Origin: Petunia secreta
Lineage: Eukaryota > Streptophyta > Magnoliopsida > Solanales > Solanaceae
NCBI GenBank assembly: GCA_029990175.1
Contig: JARKIP010000048.1
Location: 24,762,001-24,826,000, forward strand
DNA length: 64,000 bases
Direction of reading: 5' to 3'
Below, piece by piece: positions 45,435-57,649 of this stretch (positions are counted from its first letter, which is position 1; the number at the start of each line of letters is the position of its first letter). A program made the translations under genes and the position numbers. The notes under the pieces are model-generated. The model worked only from the letters and a program-made list of their open reading frames with translations, did no database searches and had not been told where the DNA came from.

Positions 45435-46301
45435 GAGTTAATGACTTTAAAACCCCCCCCCCCCCCCCCTAAACTATCACTTTTTTAGTAGTTTCATACT
45501 TAAACCATCACATGTTTACAATACCCCCTGAACTATAACTTTTACATATCATTACCCCCCCTCTCAGTCTCAATATTTGTATATGTGTATGCTCACGCTC
45601 CAGAAAAGCTTTAATATGTACCAAGTGGCATAGGCTTGGCATTCTAATTAAAAAATAATATTTTATTTCATCTTATATAAAAAATATTAAATAAGAATTA
45701 CATTAATAAGAGTAAAATAATAAAAGAAAATACAAAATGGTGGGGTGCAGTCCATTTTATCTCCGTCTCCTATTAAACCAAAACAGTTCTGCTTCCGACA
45801 CGGTGAGTCATCTAATTTTTATCTAGTTGTTTAGCTTTCACCATTATTTATATAATTTATTTTTCAACAAATTAAATGAAACCAAGAGAAGGTTCTTTAG
45901 TTAGGGTTTTGAATTAGAGTTTTTATGGAAGAAGAACAGCCAAGAAAGCTATTTAAAACTTTTGGACAAAATACTGCACATAAAAAATATTTGAGACGGG
46001 TTTGTTTAGGGTGGAAGAAGAGAAAAGAAGGTTAATATTTACAGAGAAAATAAAAAAAAATAGTAAAAGAATAAGAAAATATGAATTGATGGATGAATTA
46101 GTTGTTAGTTTGTCCAAGTGTCAGTATTTATTCAAGGCTAACACACCTTTTTCGAAGATGGTAACAACCACAATGCTATTTTGTCATACCAGGGGTAATA
46201 ATATACAAAAATTTTAGTTCAGGGGTACTGTAAACACACAATAGTTTAAGTCTAAAACTATTGAAAAAGTGATAGTTTAGGGGGTTTTAAGCCATTAACT
46301 C
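45435..46301. mobile_element. MULE-type MITE with perfect 9-bp TSD
   Basis: 867 bp with inverted ends GAGTTAATGACTTTAAAACC / GAGTTAATGGCTTAAAACC that continue into CCCCC...TAAACTATCACTTTTT. Flanks are TTTAAAGTA at 45426-45434 and 46302-46310, identical. An 18-C run lies just inside the left end. No transposase. It inserted into copy A of the duplicated HNH upstream region. Confidence 0.9.
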
Positions 46302-46760
46302 TTTAAAGTACCACTACTCTTGAATTTCTTTTTAATGATATGTAAACAACGTCTTCTAAGACTGAAATTCGCTCAACTCAGCTCTTTTACTTTAAAGTTG
46401 AACCCAACTTTCTATATTATTATGATGTTAAGGCTGACTTCAGAAAAAAAAAAGAAAAAAAAAAAGAAATTCATACCAGATTTTTAGTTAAGCTTAAAAA
46501 TAGAGTTTAAATCAAGTGAATCCCTAGGATTAAACTTGCTAAAGTGGCCATACCCTGCAAAGTATACTCAAAAGTTGCTACCTTTAAATGGCGACGGGAA
46601 AATAGGTTATATGTGAACTTCCTCCTCCTTCAAGTTTTCCAATCCTAATGGGTGCACACTGCCTCTCTATCTCACTCAAGATGAGTATGAGAACAAACTA
46701 AATTTGTTATTGTTAATTGTAAAGGGGTACCACACAACCATGTGTAAGGTATCATATAAT
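46302..46760. repeat. duplicated HNH-gene upstream region, copy A
   Basis: 46326-46640 is repeated at 47098-47411 (shared CAACTCAGCTCTTTT, TTTAAAGTTGAACCCAACTT, CCTAGGATTAAACTTGCTAA, GGTTATATGTGAACT). 46640-46760 matches the sequence just upstream of the HNH gene (58490-58615; shared CACACTGC, AATTTGTTATTGT, GTGCCACA-like and CCATGTGT). The copy continues leftward on the other side of the MITE (45370-45434). Confidence 0.75.
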
Positions 46761-46998
46761 AAGTTAAATATAAAATAAACATATGAACATAGAGGACATA
46801 CCCTAAATTTCCAGAACACAGAGAATAAAGAAGGAAATGGAGGAGGAAAGAAAGAAGAAAACTACTGAATGTGAACTAGGTTTAGGCAGGGACAGAATAG
46901 TCCTTTCACATACTAACTAATGACATGGAGGGCAGTTAATTAAAATATTTTAAAATATGGGCATTTATCCAAAACAAGGGCTTACTGAGGGCACCTAG

Positions 46999-47030
<32 letters not shown>
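46761..47030. other. intergenic, ends in a T-run
   Basis: No gene. A run of about 29 T lies at 47002-47030. Confidence 0.5.
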
Positions 47031-47032
<2 letters not shown>

Positions 47033-47402
47033 GATTTAAGGTGCATTTTTTTTAAAAAAAAATTTCTTTTGCAAATGTACTATTCAAAGTGAAACTACTT
47101 TTTTTTTAAATGATACACAAATAATCGTCTTCTAGACTGAATTTCGCTCGACTCAGCTCTTTTTGCTTTAAAGTTGAACCCAACTTTATATATTATTTTT
47201 AAGTTAAGGATGACTTTAGACTAAAATTAAAAAAAAAAGAAAAAAAATTCAGACCAGATCTTTAGTTAAGCTTAAATAGAGTCCAAATCAAGTAAATCCC
47301 TAGGATTAAACTTGCTAAAGTGGCCATACCCCGCAAAGTATACCTCAAAAATTGCTATCTTTAAATGGCGATGGGAAAACAGGTTATATGTGAACTCCCC
47401 CT
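47031..47402. repeat. duplicated HNH-gene upstream region, copy B
   Basis: This is the counterpart of copy A. Copy B is interrupted by the 10.2-kb MULE at 47412 and resumes after 57618. Confidence 0.75.
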
Positions 47403-47517
47403 TTCTTCAATGGGTTTTTTACACAAATATACAATTTTTCACCCTTAATTACATAAAAATAGCAATATTTTTGTAATTACAATGCATGGCAATATTTTTC
47501 CTAGCAAAATGGCAATG

Positions 47518-47526
47518 TATAAATAG
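47518..47526 (+). promoter_or_regulatory. TATA box of the MULE transposase gene
   Basis: TATAAATAG lies 106 bp inside the left end and about 330 bp before the transposase ATG. It is followed by a C/T-rich leader. Confidence 0.55.
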
Positions 47527-47858
47527 TTCATTCCAACACTATTTACAGAAACTGAAACCCTTATTCCTTTCTCTCTGTTTTTTCTCTCTCTAGCTGCTTA
47601 CAATTTTCTAATCACTCTGCCTCCAATAACAAATCTGCAACTACTCAAAATCGTATCTTTTTTGTTTCTATTTGTTTCTACACATCGTACTCTGTTTTTG
47701 ATAAAAAATTCTACAAAGCTGCTACCGTTTTTCCACTGTGTCGCGTCTGTTTCTCCTCTTTTTCGCGTCCGTATATCCTGTGTTTCGCCTCTGTTTCTGG
47801 TTGCTGTTACCCGTCCTGTACAGTTTAAACAGATCAAAATGGAAACTTTACAATAGAT

Positions 47859-50800
47859 ATGGCACAGATACAAATTCTACTAAAACATAGTGGAAGAAGG
47901 GACAAATTCGACAATTATATTGATTTTGTTGTTGATGCAATCGCGATAAATTCAAATTCAAACTTTCAAATGCTTCGTGATACAGTTGCGAAGCAACTGA
48001 ACATTGATCTGACTAGGAAAATTGTTAAAATAAAGTATAAGGTAATGTAAAAAAGTCTGGGTTTAGAAATACACAATGACGTGGGTGTTTTAGTGTATAC
48101 AGGATTGAAAATAGAGAAAAAAGGAATAGAAATCTATCCACTTTGTATCACACTGGAGGATATTGTTGAGGATCAAGGGTTCTGGAGTGATAGACAAAGC
48201 ATAGGAGTCGTAATACAGTGGGAGACTGTGTTGATACTGACAGAAACAGTTGCACTATAGACACGAACATTGATGATACGCTTATCAGTAGTGCTGAAAC
48301 GGTAGAACTACTGATTAAAGGAACTTGTGATGAGCACGAGGTAGAAGAAGTTGCAGTAATTACCAATAGCATGCAAAACGAGATACTAGAGGGCCAAGTC
48401 TACCTTAACAAAAAGACTGTAGTAGTGGCCATGAAACGATTTGTAATAAGAGAAAAAGTTCAGTTTAAGGTTGAGAGATCAAGTGCAACAAGGTATTAAA
48501 TCTCAGTATTTGTGTTTTGTATCAATTTATTTCACACTGTATTATTGTATCTGTTTCTGTGTAACTGTATCATAAGTAGTCTAAGAAATGTTCTTGATAT
48601 CAGTGTATCTGCTATGTGTCTTTTTTGTATATAAATTTTTATAGTTTATATTTTGTACCACACTGTGTGAGTTTGTTTCACGAACAAACAGTTTGTACCT
48701 CAAATGTGTCATTTGTATCACTATTGTATCTGAAATATGTATTTTGTTTCAAGCAATAACAATTTATATGTCAGACACAATGTGTGAATTATGTATCACA
48801 TTGTATCTGATCTATAACTCTACCATCTCTGATTATATCATACATGGGTGTTAGAAACTAAGTAAATCGTATTTGTATCATACTGTACAATTTTGTATCT
48901 GTTACTTAATTTCTGTAGTTTTCTGTATCATGTAACAGTTTTTTTGTAACATACTGTATCTGCAGCTACTGCCTGATATGCAAAGGTGAAAATTGCAAAT
49001 GGAAATTTAGGGCCTCAAGCTTGAATTCATCAACTTTGTTCAAATTTAGAGAATTCACCAATGAACACACATGTCCATACAAAGAAAGAGTGTATGGGCA
49101 AGCGCAGCTTACATCACGAATGATTGGTATGATTGTCAAGGAGGTTGATGACCCAAAGTCGACCTACAAGACTAAAGAGATAATGGACGAAATGCAGAGG
49201 TGTTGCGGTATACACATAGATTATATGAAGGCTTGGAGAGCAAAAGAAATGGCCATTGCAATGATACGAGGAGACCCAACTGAATCTTACAAGAAGCTAC
49301 CAAGTTACCTTTATATATTAGAGCAAAGAAACCCAGTGTCAGTTGTTGCTTTGCATGCAAGTGAGGACCATTTGTTCAAGTACGCTTTTGTTTCTTTGAA
49401 TGCTTCAATAAAGGGATTTCAACATTGCAAACCAATCGTAGTCGTTGATAGTAGCTTCCTAAAAGCAGCGCAAAAAGGAATATTCCTAGCGGCAAGTACA
49501 TTAGATGTAGCACGTAAATCGATTTCTAACGGTACCTGTTGTATCATACTGTTTCAACTGTTTGTATCATAATGTTTCAGCATCTCTCATTTGTTTCATA
49601 CTGTTTCAGCTTTGTATCAGACTGTTTGAACTTTGGTATCAAGATTTTTAAGACCATATATTATCTGTTTCATCATCTTTTATCTGTATCACACTGTTTC
49701 ACTTTTGTCTCAAACTATTTCCAGCTTTTGTATCAGACTTTTTTAGACACATGGTTTATTTGTATCAGACTGCTTAAATTTTTGTATCAATTTTGTATCA
49801 GACCGTTTGAACTCTGGTACAGACTTTTTAAAGCCATGTATTTCTCTCTGTTTCATCATGTTTTATCTGTATCAGAGTGTTTCACTTTGTATCAAAATAT
49901 TTATAGCTTTTTGCTATCAGTTTCTTTGAGGACTATACTTTAGTGTTAAGCTTTCTATTTGAATCAGACTGTTTCAATTTGTACTTGTGTGACACTGTTT
50001 CAAATATTTATCTTACTGTTTCTTTCCATAGGTAGCATACTGCCGCTTGCATATGCAATTGTTGATTCAGAGAACGATGCCTCATGGCAATGGTTCTTTG
50101 AAAAGTTCAAATATGCTTACGGTGAGAAAGAAAACATGTGCGTTGTGTCAGACCGTAACGAGAGCATAATTAAGGCTACTACAATCGTATATCCTCAAGT
50201 CCCACACTATGCATGCATATGGCACTTGTGGAACAACCTCAAGACTAAGTTCAAGAAATGTGAAGAGAAGCTCCATGAGACATTCTTCAGTATGGCAAAG
50301 GCATACACCATACAGGAATTTGACACATACATGAACAGTGTGGAAAAAATGGATAAACGTATCAAAGCATACTTGCTAAACGCTGGATACCAAAAATGGT
50401 CAAGGGTGCATTCAACAGTAAATAGGGGGTTTACAATGACATCAAACATTGCAGAATCCTTGAATGCGGTCAACAAGGATGCGCGTGATATGCCTGTAGT
50501 CGTATTTATGGAGTACATGCACTCACTGATTGGGACTTGGACTAATGATAACATGAAGAAAGCACATGAGACATTCACACCTCTTGGATTCAAGTACAAC
50601 AAAATACTGGATGGATACAGAAGCAGAGCTATGCAGCTTAAGGTAGTATAGAAACTGTTTCATTTCCACTGTATCTAAGTTCTTTCATCCTGTATCTTCC
50701 ATGTATTTTCTGTTTCAAAAATGTATCATCCTGTGTGTTGTAGATACATTCAACAAGAAATGAAGTAGCTATCTATGATGGTGAAAAAAAATTCATTGTT

Positions 50801-51181
50801 AATCTGAATGAACAGACATGCTGTTGTGGAAAATTTCAAATAGAAGAACTGTCCTGTGTGCATGCTTTGGCTATTCTAAAATACAAAGGCCTGGAAGAAG
50901 AAGATTACAGCTGTAACTACTACTCAACAAAGTCCCTGGTAAAGACATACGAGTTCCATGTTAATCCGATACTAGATGAAAGCAGATGGGAGATTCCAGC
51001 ATTTGTTTCAGAAATTGAACTACTCCCGCCAGTTGCTAGACGGCCACCAGGAAGGCCAAAAACAACTAGATACAAACCACAATGGGAAGTACATGCAAAA
51101 AGGACGAAGATTACGCGTGCAAATTGTGGTCGCGAAAGACACAACAGAAAAACTTGCACACATCCTCCGAAGCCCAAATAG
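47859..51181 (+). pseudogene. MuDR-type MULE transposase, four exons, lesions in exon 1
   Basis: This is the enzyme that would cut and paste the element. Exon 1 (47859-about 48490) starts MAQIQILLKHSGRRDKFDNY; TAA at 48048-48050 interrupts it, the same frame continues (LEIHNDVGVLVYTGLKIEKK, EIYPLCITLEDI) and a frameshift near 48210 precedes the DNA-binding region. Exon 2 (48966-49531) gives YCLICKGENCKWKFRASSL, EFTNEHTCPYKE and the first catalytic Asp region VVVDSSFLKAAQKGIF. Exon 3 (50032-50642) has SILPLAYAIVDSENDASWQW, CVVSDRNESIIKA and YACIWHLWNNLKTKFKK. Exon 4 (50744-51181) has the SWIM finger CCCGKFQIEELSCVHALAIL and a knuckle NCGRERHNRKTC whose first cysteine is arginine. Junctions obey GT-AG and keep phase. 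Normal family size fits. Confidence 0.88.
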
Positions 51182-51816
51182 AACTTTTTTTAGTTCTTTC
51201 TTTGTCATTGAATCTGAAGTGTTATAAGTGATACAGTTTGAGAATTGTTGCGTGATTGTTTCAAGATATTCCCCAACTGTTAATACATTTAGCTGTCTGC
51301 AGCAGACTGTTTCATGAATGTATGAAACTGTTTCACCTTTATGTTTTACTTTTTTTTTTTCCAAATTGGATCTGAATGGTTAGAAGTGATTCAGTTTCAC
51401 AAGTAGTTCCTTCGTGTTTCAAGATATTTTCACTTATTTTTGTGTCAATTTAGCTATCTGATACAGTTAATAATTGTGTCAAACTGTTTCATAGTTGTGT
51501 TTAACTGTTTCTTTGTAATTGAATCTGACTAGTTAGAAGTGATACAGTTTCACAAGTGGTTGCTGAGGTAGTCAAGATAATTTCAACTGTTTATGTGTCA
51601 ATTTAGCTATCTGATACAGTTAATAATTGTATGAAACTGTTTCACATTTCAAATAGGAACAAAAATAAAACACAATTGCTGCAAATATAAACCTTCCGAA
51701 ACTGTCATTACATAAATATTGAGCACAACAAACAACATCCAGAACAAACAACATACTAAAGTAGAAACGGTTACTCCTTGAAACATAAACATAGAAACAT
51801 CACAAAAGAAACAGAA
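51182..51816. other. convergence zone between the two MULE genes
   Basis: A non-coding stretch in which the short motif occurs in both orientations (GATACAGTT and TGTTTCA side by side, often paired as TGATACAGTTAATAATTGTR). It separates the plus-oriented and minus-oriented motif domains. Both genes' 3' ends and presumably their poly(A) sites lie here. Confidence 0.65.
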
Positions 51817-54800
51817 CTAATGGTTGGGATTGGAAACTCGTAAACGACGCTTTATGGCGCCTTTTATCTTAGCAAGACGCCCTGGATTTTCACATGCGCT
51901 CACTGCATCTAAATCAATCTTCATTTTACCATAATCCCAAAGCAGCGTTGCAAGACGGCCACGGTAAAGACCTATATCAAAGTCAGGCACACTTGTGATA
52001 TCAGTCGGAGAAATAAAGTACTCCGCATACGCCATGATAAACATTCCACAATCCCTGAAACAGTGACAAAAAAATGACAATACATACAGTTAGTAATTCT
52101 GTCGCAGATGTGATTCACATATAGGGAAAAGAAACATACAGGGAATCATAACTTGCGGAAGGTCTGGAACAAAGAAAAACCCAGAAGGATCATCTAGATC
52201 TGCATCAGCATATGCTTCACTCGTAAGAATATCAATGTCGGGCCTTGACTGGTAAAATTCGGTCAGTACAAGATACCGTGGCAACAACTCACCAATCTTT
52301 TCAACAACTTCAACAACATCTGCATTATGACGAGCACCCCCACCACTCATTGAATCGTATATCCCAATGGACCTATCCTTGAATGATACTACACCCAACA
52401 CCCAATGACAGAGAGACTTTATATTAATCGGGAGCAGAACATAGTCAACCTCTACCCAAGGCACATTTCCTGGGATCTTGCAGCCTCTAATGTAGCTAGC
52501 AACAGAATCAAATTCAGGCAACACTGAAACATCCTTACCACTATTCACATACTTGTCATAGACAATCTCGATGATCGTTTTAAACCAACAGTCAGTAGTA
52601 GTGAAGGATAATTCAGTCTTCGGTCGATACTTTCCTTGCTTACGCAAATAGTAGAAAACAACATTAACATGCTGTAACATTCAAAAAAAAATATTAATGA
52701 TATAAATAGATGATACATTACAGAAACAATGAAGAAACAAACAAAATTACAGTTACATATACACCGAAAAAGAAAAAGAAACAGTACAAGGGCATACGCA
52801 CACACACAAATATAAAAGAAACAGAAACACACCCTCACACAGTAGAAGAAACACAAAAGATACAGTAAAGATACAAAACACACACAGACTAAAAAGAAAA
52901 ACAAAATAAACTTACTGAAATCCTGCAATGCATGACCACCATGCAACAGAATATAGAACCACATCCGAGTTGATACAGTTTCGACTCCGAATTGAAACTC
53001 ATATGGAAGTATATTGTCAGTTTTGGAATAGACACAAATCCTAAAAACAAAAACCAAAACAAACATTATCAACATGATAATGATACAATAAACAAGCATC
53101 GAAGGGGAACAAACCTTCCTTTTTTCCGCTTAGCAAGATCATCAACAAATGATACAAACCTATTTAATAATTCTTCATCAACATCCTCTGTGTCGGCAAC
53201 ACAAAATGGCCGCCTTTGCAACATCAAAGGTTTGGGCGAAACATACTTGGCACTAGCACCAGAAGCAAACTCACGCAGAAAAGGTGAAACGTCATATTTA
53301 CTAGGACGCTTCACCCTTACCAACGCCTGTGAAGGTGTACTAGTATCCGCACGTGGGCTCGCCTCCTTGTTCTCATGGTCACTAACCAACATAATATCAG
53401 AATACTCAGCATGATCATCAACAGCAGCATCGTGCTCAATGGGCTCTTCAGCAGCATGCTGAATAGGATCTTCATCAACACTGGAACTAGGATCTGCAGC
53501 AACAGTATCAGCAGGCATTTCAGCAACCCTAGCACCATGCTCTGCAGCAACAGTATCAGAAGCATCTTCAGCAACAGTGGCAGCAGCATCTTCTTCAACA
53601 GTATCAGTGGCCGCTTCAGAAACTGTGGCACCAGGTTCTCCAGCAACAGGGTTAATTTCAAATTGTTTCTTCACATTCTTAATGGTGTCGGCAATGTTAC
53701 GGTCCATCTCCACAAACTGCTCCTCCGTCCAATTATCAAAGAAATCATCCGACGTAAAAGAAGGTCCATGAATATCTTTCTTAGAAAATGAAGCACCATC
53801 AACAGAATAACCTTGAATAAACAAATAAAAAAAATGTCAGAAATAATGTACAAAGATATGATACAGTTTAGAAACAAGGGAGATACAAAAGTTTTAAAAA
53901 ACAGAGGAAAAAAAAGGCAAACGCGCACCTCATCATGTTTAGGAGTCTTTAGAAACTCTTGGCTGAAATTCAAACCAAGGTCGAAGTTTGGGAATTGCAA
54001 TGAAGGGGTCAAAGGAACCTTGGCTGAAACTGTTTCGGCCGTTGGAACACGTTTTCTAATAACAACTCTTTCAACATGACTGACACCACCATCAGCAGAC
54101 GACACAGTAACATCTTTTCCGCTGCCGCTTGCTACATTAGTCGCTCCACCAGTAGCACATGGCTAAAAAAACAAAACGAAAAATAATTCATAAAAATAAG
54201 AAACAGTAGATGTACAAATTCATTGGCTTATTAAATTGTTTCTATTTGAAACTATCTGTAGCTGTTTGTATCTAAAAGTATCTAGTTGTTTCAACATAAA
54301 TGAAATAAGATACATACCGTAACAATAGCCGTATCAATATTTAAACTGTTTGTACCACCAACATCTGATTGAAACTTTTCTATAGCATCAACATCATCAG
54401 AATTGAGCTTCTCTGTATCACCACTAGCAGGTGGTGTCCTTGGTGAACCTTGACGATTAACTGCACCACTTTGAGTACCCTGTATAAAATAAAAATAAAA
54501 AAAGGTAATTGAAACGGACATTAAATCGACAAGAAACAATAAACAGTTTCTTCAACAATTAATACCTGTCCTTGCGCAAGTAGCTTAATTGCATCAACAA
54601 CTTTTCTAAGCTCCTCACCAAAGAATTCCTTGACATTATTAAACTGATCATCAACCTTCAAAAGAAACAAAGGCAAAACAGCATGACAATAATTCTAACT
54701 GTTTAAACAAAGTAAAAACACATAAACACAAATACAAAAAAAAAAAAAATACAATCCTTACATGACCCTTTAATAACTCCAAGTCATTGCTAAGCTGAAA

Positions 54801-57158
54801 CAAAAAACAAAAACTGTATCAAAATGTGCCAAAAAACAGTATCACAAATATTCAGGCGACTGAATGAATCAATATTAAAAACTAAACATACCTTCTCAAC
54901 TGAACGAGTCAATATGTTAATATTAGCATCATTTTCAAATACCTGCGCGTGTTTGGACAAATTTGACTGTGCCTGCTTTACAATATTTTCAGAAGGAATG
55001 TGCACAAAAGCGGCAGAAGAGGAGGGACGAGGCCCTCCATGGCGGACAAAAGTATCATCCTTAGTAGAATCTTGCATAGCATTCGCAACAGGTGCGACCG
55101 TATCATCCATCAACTCCAATCTGGCCAACTCAGCAACAGTTGGCTGCATAGGCCGGAAAACAGGCTGCACCATACATAACAGTACACAAATCAATGAAAA
55201 CAGATACAAAAACAGATACAAAAATATGCAAAACGGAAGCATGAAGAATGAAACAAATACAATAGAAATGAAAACAGATACAAAAATAATGAAAGTATAC
55301 CTTGTTGACTGGATCCTCTAAAATCTTACAAATTGTCTTATACTTTGAAATATTACTCGTCACTTTTCAGTTCAAGATACGAGGACTTCGACTCCTAACG
55401 CGCATAGCTATTGATGACGGAATGTTTGTCCAACACTCATAAAACCATACTTGCAATGCAGAAGGCAAACCTACCACCCGAAAATATGTACTAGTAGTTT
55501 TAACCTTCTTGTGAATACTATCAAACAATTATTTGAACGAATCAATACCCCATGGATAGTCATTGTAAAGACCGGACTCAACCAAATCAAAGTATTTCTT
55601 AGATACAGTTTGAACATCAGATACCGACATCACAAAATTCACAATAACATACAGAACTGCAATCTTAACTGCATCCCCATCACCAATCCACTTCCGTTGA
55701 ATAAAAGCATTCTTAATATCTACATGAGACACCTTCTCCACAGTCGGGAAGTAACTACTCATCAACCGATTTGGACCACTCGTATCAAGAGAACTTAGAG
55801 TATCCCCAGAGCACTTTAAACCACACACTAGTGCAAACTCACACAACCCAAATTCCAAACGTGAACCATTCACACAAACCTCAAACGTACAAGGCTTGGA
55901 GGATGCAATCTCACGCACCAGCAAAGACCGAAGCAACTGATTCTGAACGGGCAAATGTTCTACCTGTAACAAATAACCAAAACAGGTCTTTTTGAACATT
56001 CCCAACTGCACAGGACTTAAGACATCCTTCAAATGTGTTCCAATATCACCATCTGTAATAAGCCGTAGATGAAACTCTTTCCAATTAAAATCCTGGGGTA
56101 TATAAAACGATACAGCCTATAAAGGAAAAAACAAACTCAGTTAAAAAATAGTAAGTACAATACAGAAACAGTAAAAATCAATGCAGAAACAAGAAAATAC
56201 AGAGACAGAATAAAAAACACTACAGCAACAGTAAGTAACAAAAGCAAAATGTAACATACAATCCACAAACAAGAAAAGACAGAAACACTATAAAAGCCTA
56301 CAGAACCAGTACAAAAACTACAGCAACAGTAAATAAACTACAACAACAGTAAAATGCTATACAGAAACAGTAAAAGACACAGATACAGTAGTAAATGCTA
56401 AAGAACAACGAAAAGCCTACCGAACCAGTACAAAAAGCTACAGCAACAGTAAATAAACTACAGCAACTGTAAAATGCAATTCAGAAACAGTAAAAGACAC
56501 AGATACAGTAATATATGCTAAAGAACAATGAAAAGCCTACCGAACCAGTACAAACACTACGGCAAACAGTAAAGACACTACAACAGCAGTAAAAATACAA
56601 TTGAGAAACAGTAAAAGGCACAGATACAGTAAATACGCTAAAGAAACAATAAATACACTAAAGAAATACTAAATGCACTACACAAACAAGGAAAAGACTA
56701 CAGAAACAGTAATAATAACATACAGAAATACTAAAACACACAGCAGAAACAGAAAAAATACTATAGAAACAATGAATACACTGAAGAAATACTAACTTAC
56801 AACAAATATAGCAAGAAACAACAAATTAACAAATTGATACAGAAAACAGAAATAGAAACAAAAGTACCTGTAATGCTACATCAGCCAACACAGCAATCCG
56901 ACTTTTCTTCAACGGTGGAGCATCATCTTCAAAATCATCGTCATCATCATCAACCAAAAGTTTAGCTTTACCTTTACTCGTAGCAGGAGACGCAGACGAC
57001 TGCGTCACACGCTTCAATTGTTCCGGGGTTTCTTTCGGCTTAAAAACAGGAACTTTTACCTTTAAAACTGATTTCGACCCAATTTTACGAACATTTGTAT
57101 CATGTTTCGTTTTACTCTTAAGTTCCCTAGAACTAGAAGACGAACTAGAATTAGACAT
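51817..57158 (-). pseudogene. DUF1985-Ulp1 cysteine protease gene of the MULE
   Basis: A multi-exon minus-strand gene. Exon 1 (57158-56868) is Ser/Lys-rich with DDDDDDFEDD. Exon 2 (56116-55301) holds a DUF1985 domain (FGLCEFALVCGLKCSGD, AVKIAVLYVIVNFVMSV, YPWGIDSF) with in-frame TAA at 55531 and TGA at 55369. Linker exons: 55164-54892, about 54797-54763, 54658-54567, 54480-54319, 54165-53930 and 53812-53115, the last with tandem ATV/DTV acidic repeats. An exon near 53044-52920 and then 52680-52140 give the Ulp1 fold: SLCHWVLGVVSF (catalytic His), IYDSMS (Asp) and DLPQ. The last exon (to 51817) has RDCGMFIMAYAEYF (catalytic Cys). Ulp1 proteases cleave SUMO or similar from proteins; the role in transposition is unknown. 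The last splice does not keep phase as I read it. Two nonsense codons make this copy inactive. Confidence 0.85.
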
Positions 57159-57401
57159 TGAAATGAAACCCTAAAAAATCAAACCCTAAAAAATGAAAAA
57201 AAAATCGAAATTGAAACACTGAAAATCAGTTACGAAATGCTTCACAAAAAGATATGATAGTGGAGAACGTGGGTGAAAAAATGGGAGAGAAAAAGTAGGG
57301 AGAAACGGTTGAGAAACAGGGATGATACAAAGGCGAAGGAGCAGAAACAGCGCTGAAACAATTGAAAAAAGCGTGAAATTGAGAAAATGAGGAAAAAAAC
57401 G

Positions 57402-57407
57402 TATATA
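57402..57407 (-). promoter_or_regulatory. possible TATA box of the Ulp1 gene
   Basis: TATATA on the minus strand lies about 245 bp before the ATG at 57158 and 205 bp inside the right end, mirroring the promoter position at the left end. Confidence 0.4.
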
Positions 57408-57649
57408 TTAGGCACCAATTTTGGTAAAAATTACAAAAGGCCCCCAAACTGTACCAAAATAAACAAAGGAACAAAAATAGCAATATTTTTTACATAAATT
57501 GCTATATTTGTAATTAGCTTGTGTTTTTCTCTATTTAGGGTTATTTTGCTAAAATATTGCTATGTTTGGTAATTAAGTTCTAAAACTTGTACTTTTATGT
57601 AAAAAATCCTTCTTCAATTTCTCCCAGTAAAAAAGCGAGGGCAAATTGC

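Larger units (their letters stand above)
47412..57609. mobile_element. 10.2-kb MULE with transposase and Ulp1-protease genes
   Basis: Ends GGGTTTTTTACACAAA and ...ATGTAAAAAATCC are inverted copies over 10 of the first 11 bp, flanked by a perfect 9-bp duplication TTCTTCAAT (47403-47411 and 57610-57618). The left half carries a MuDR-type transposase on the plus strand, the right half a DUF1985-Ulp1 protease gene on the minus strand, so the genes converge near 51.2-51.8 kb. This layout matches the Ulp1-bearing MULEs described as Kaonashi or CUMULE. Both genes have stops or frameshifts in this copy. Sequence outside the exons is dense in TGTATC/TGTTTC motifs (left) and GATACA/GAAACA (right). Confidence 0.92.

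Noticed and set aside
53315..53791. Plus- and minus-strand shadow ORFs over the acidic repeat exon of the Ulp1 gene
   Set aside because: Generated by codon repetition in the true exon; hydrophobic poly-Leu strings with no gene structure.
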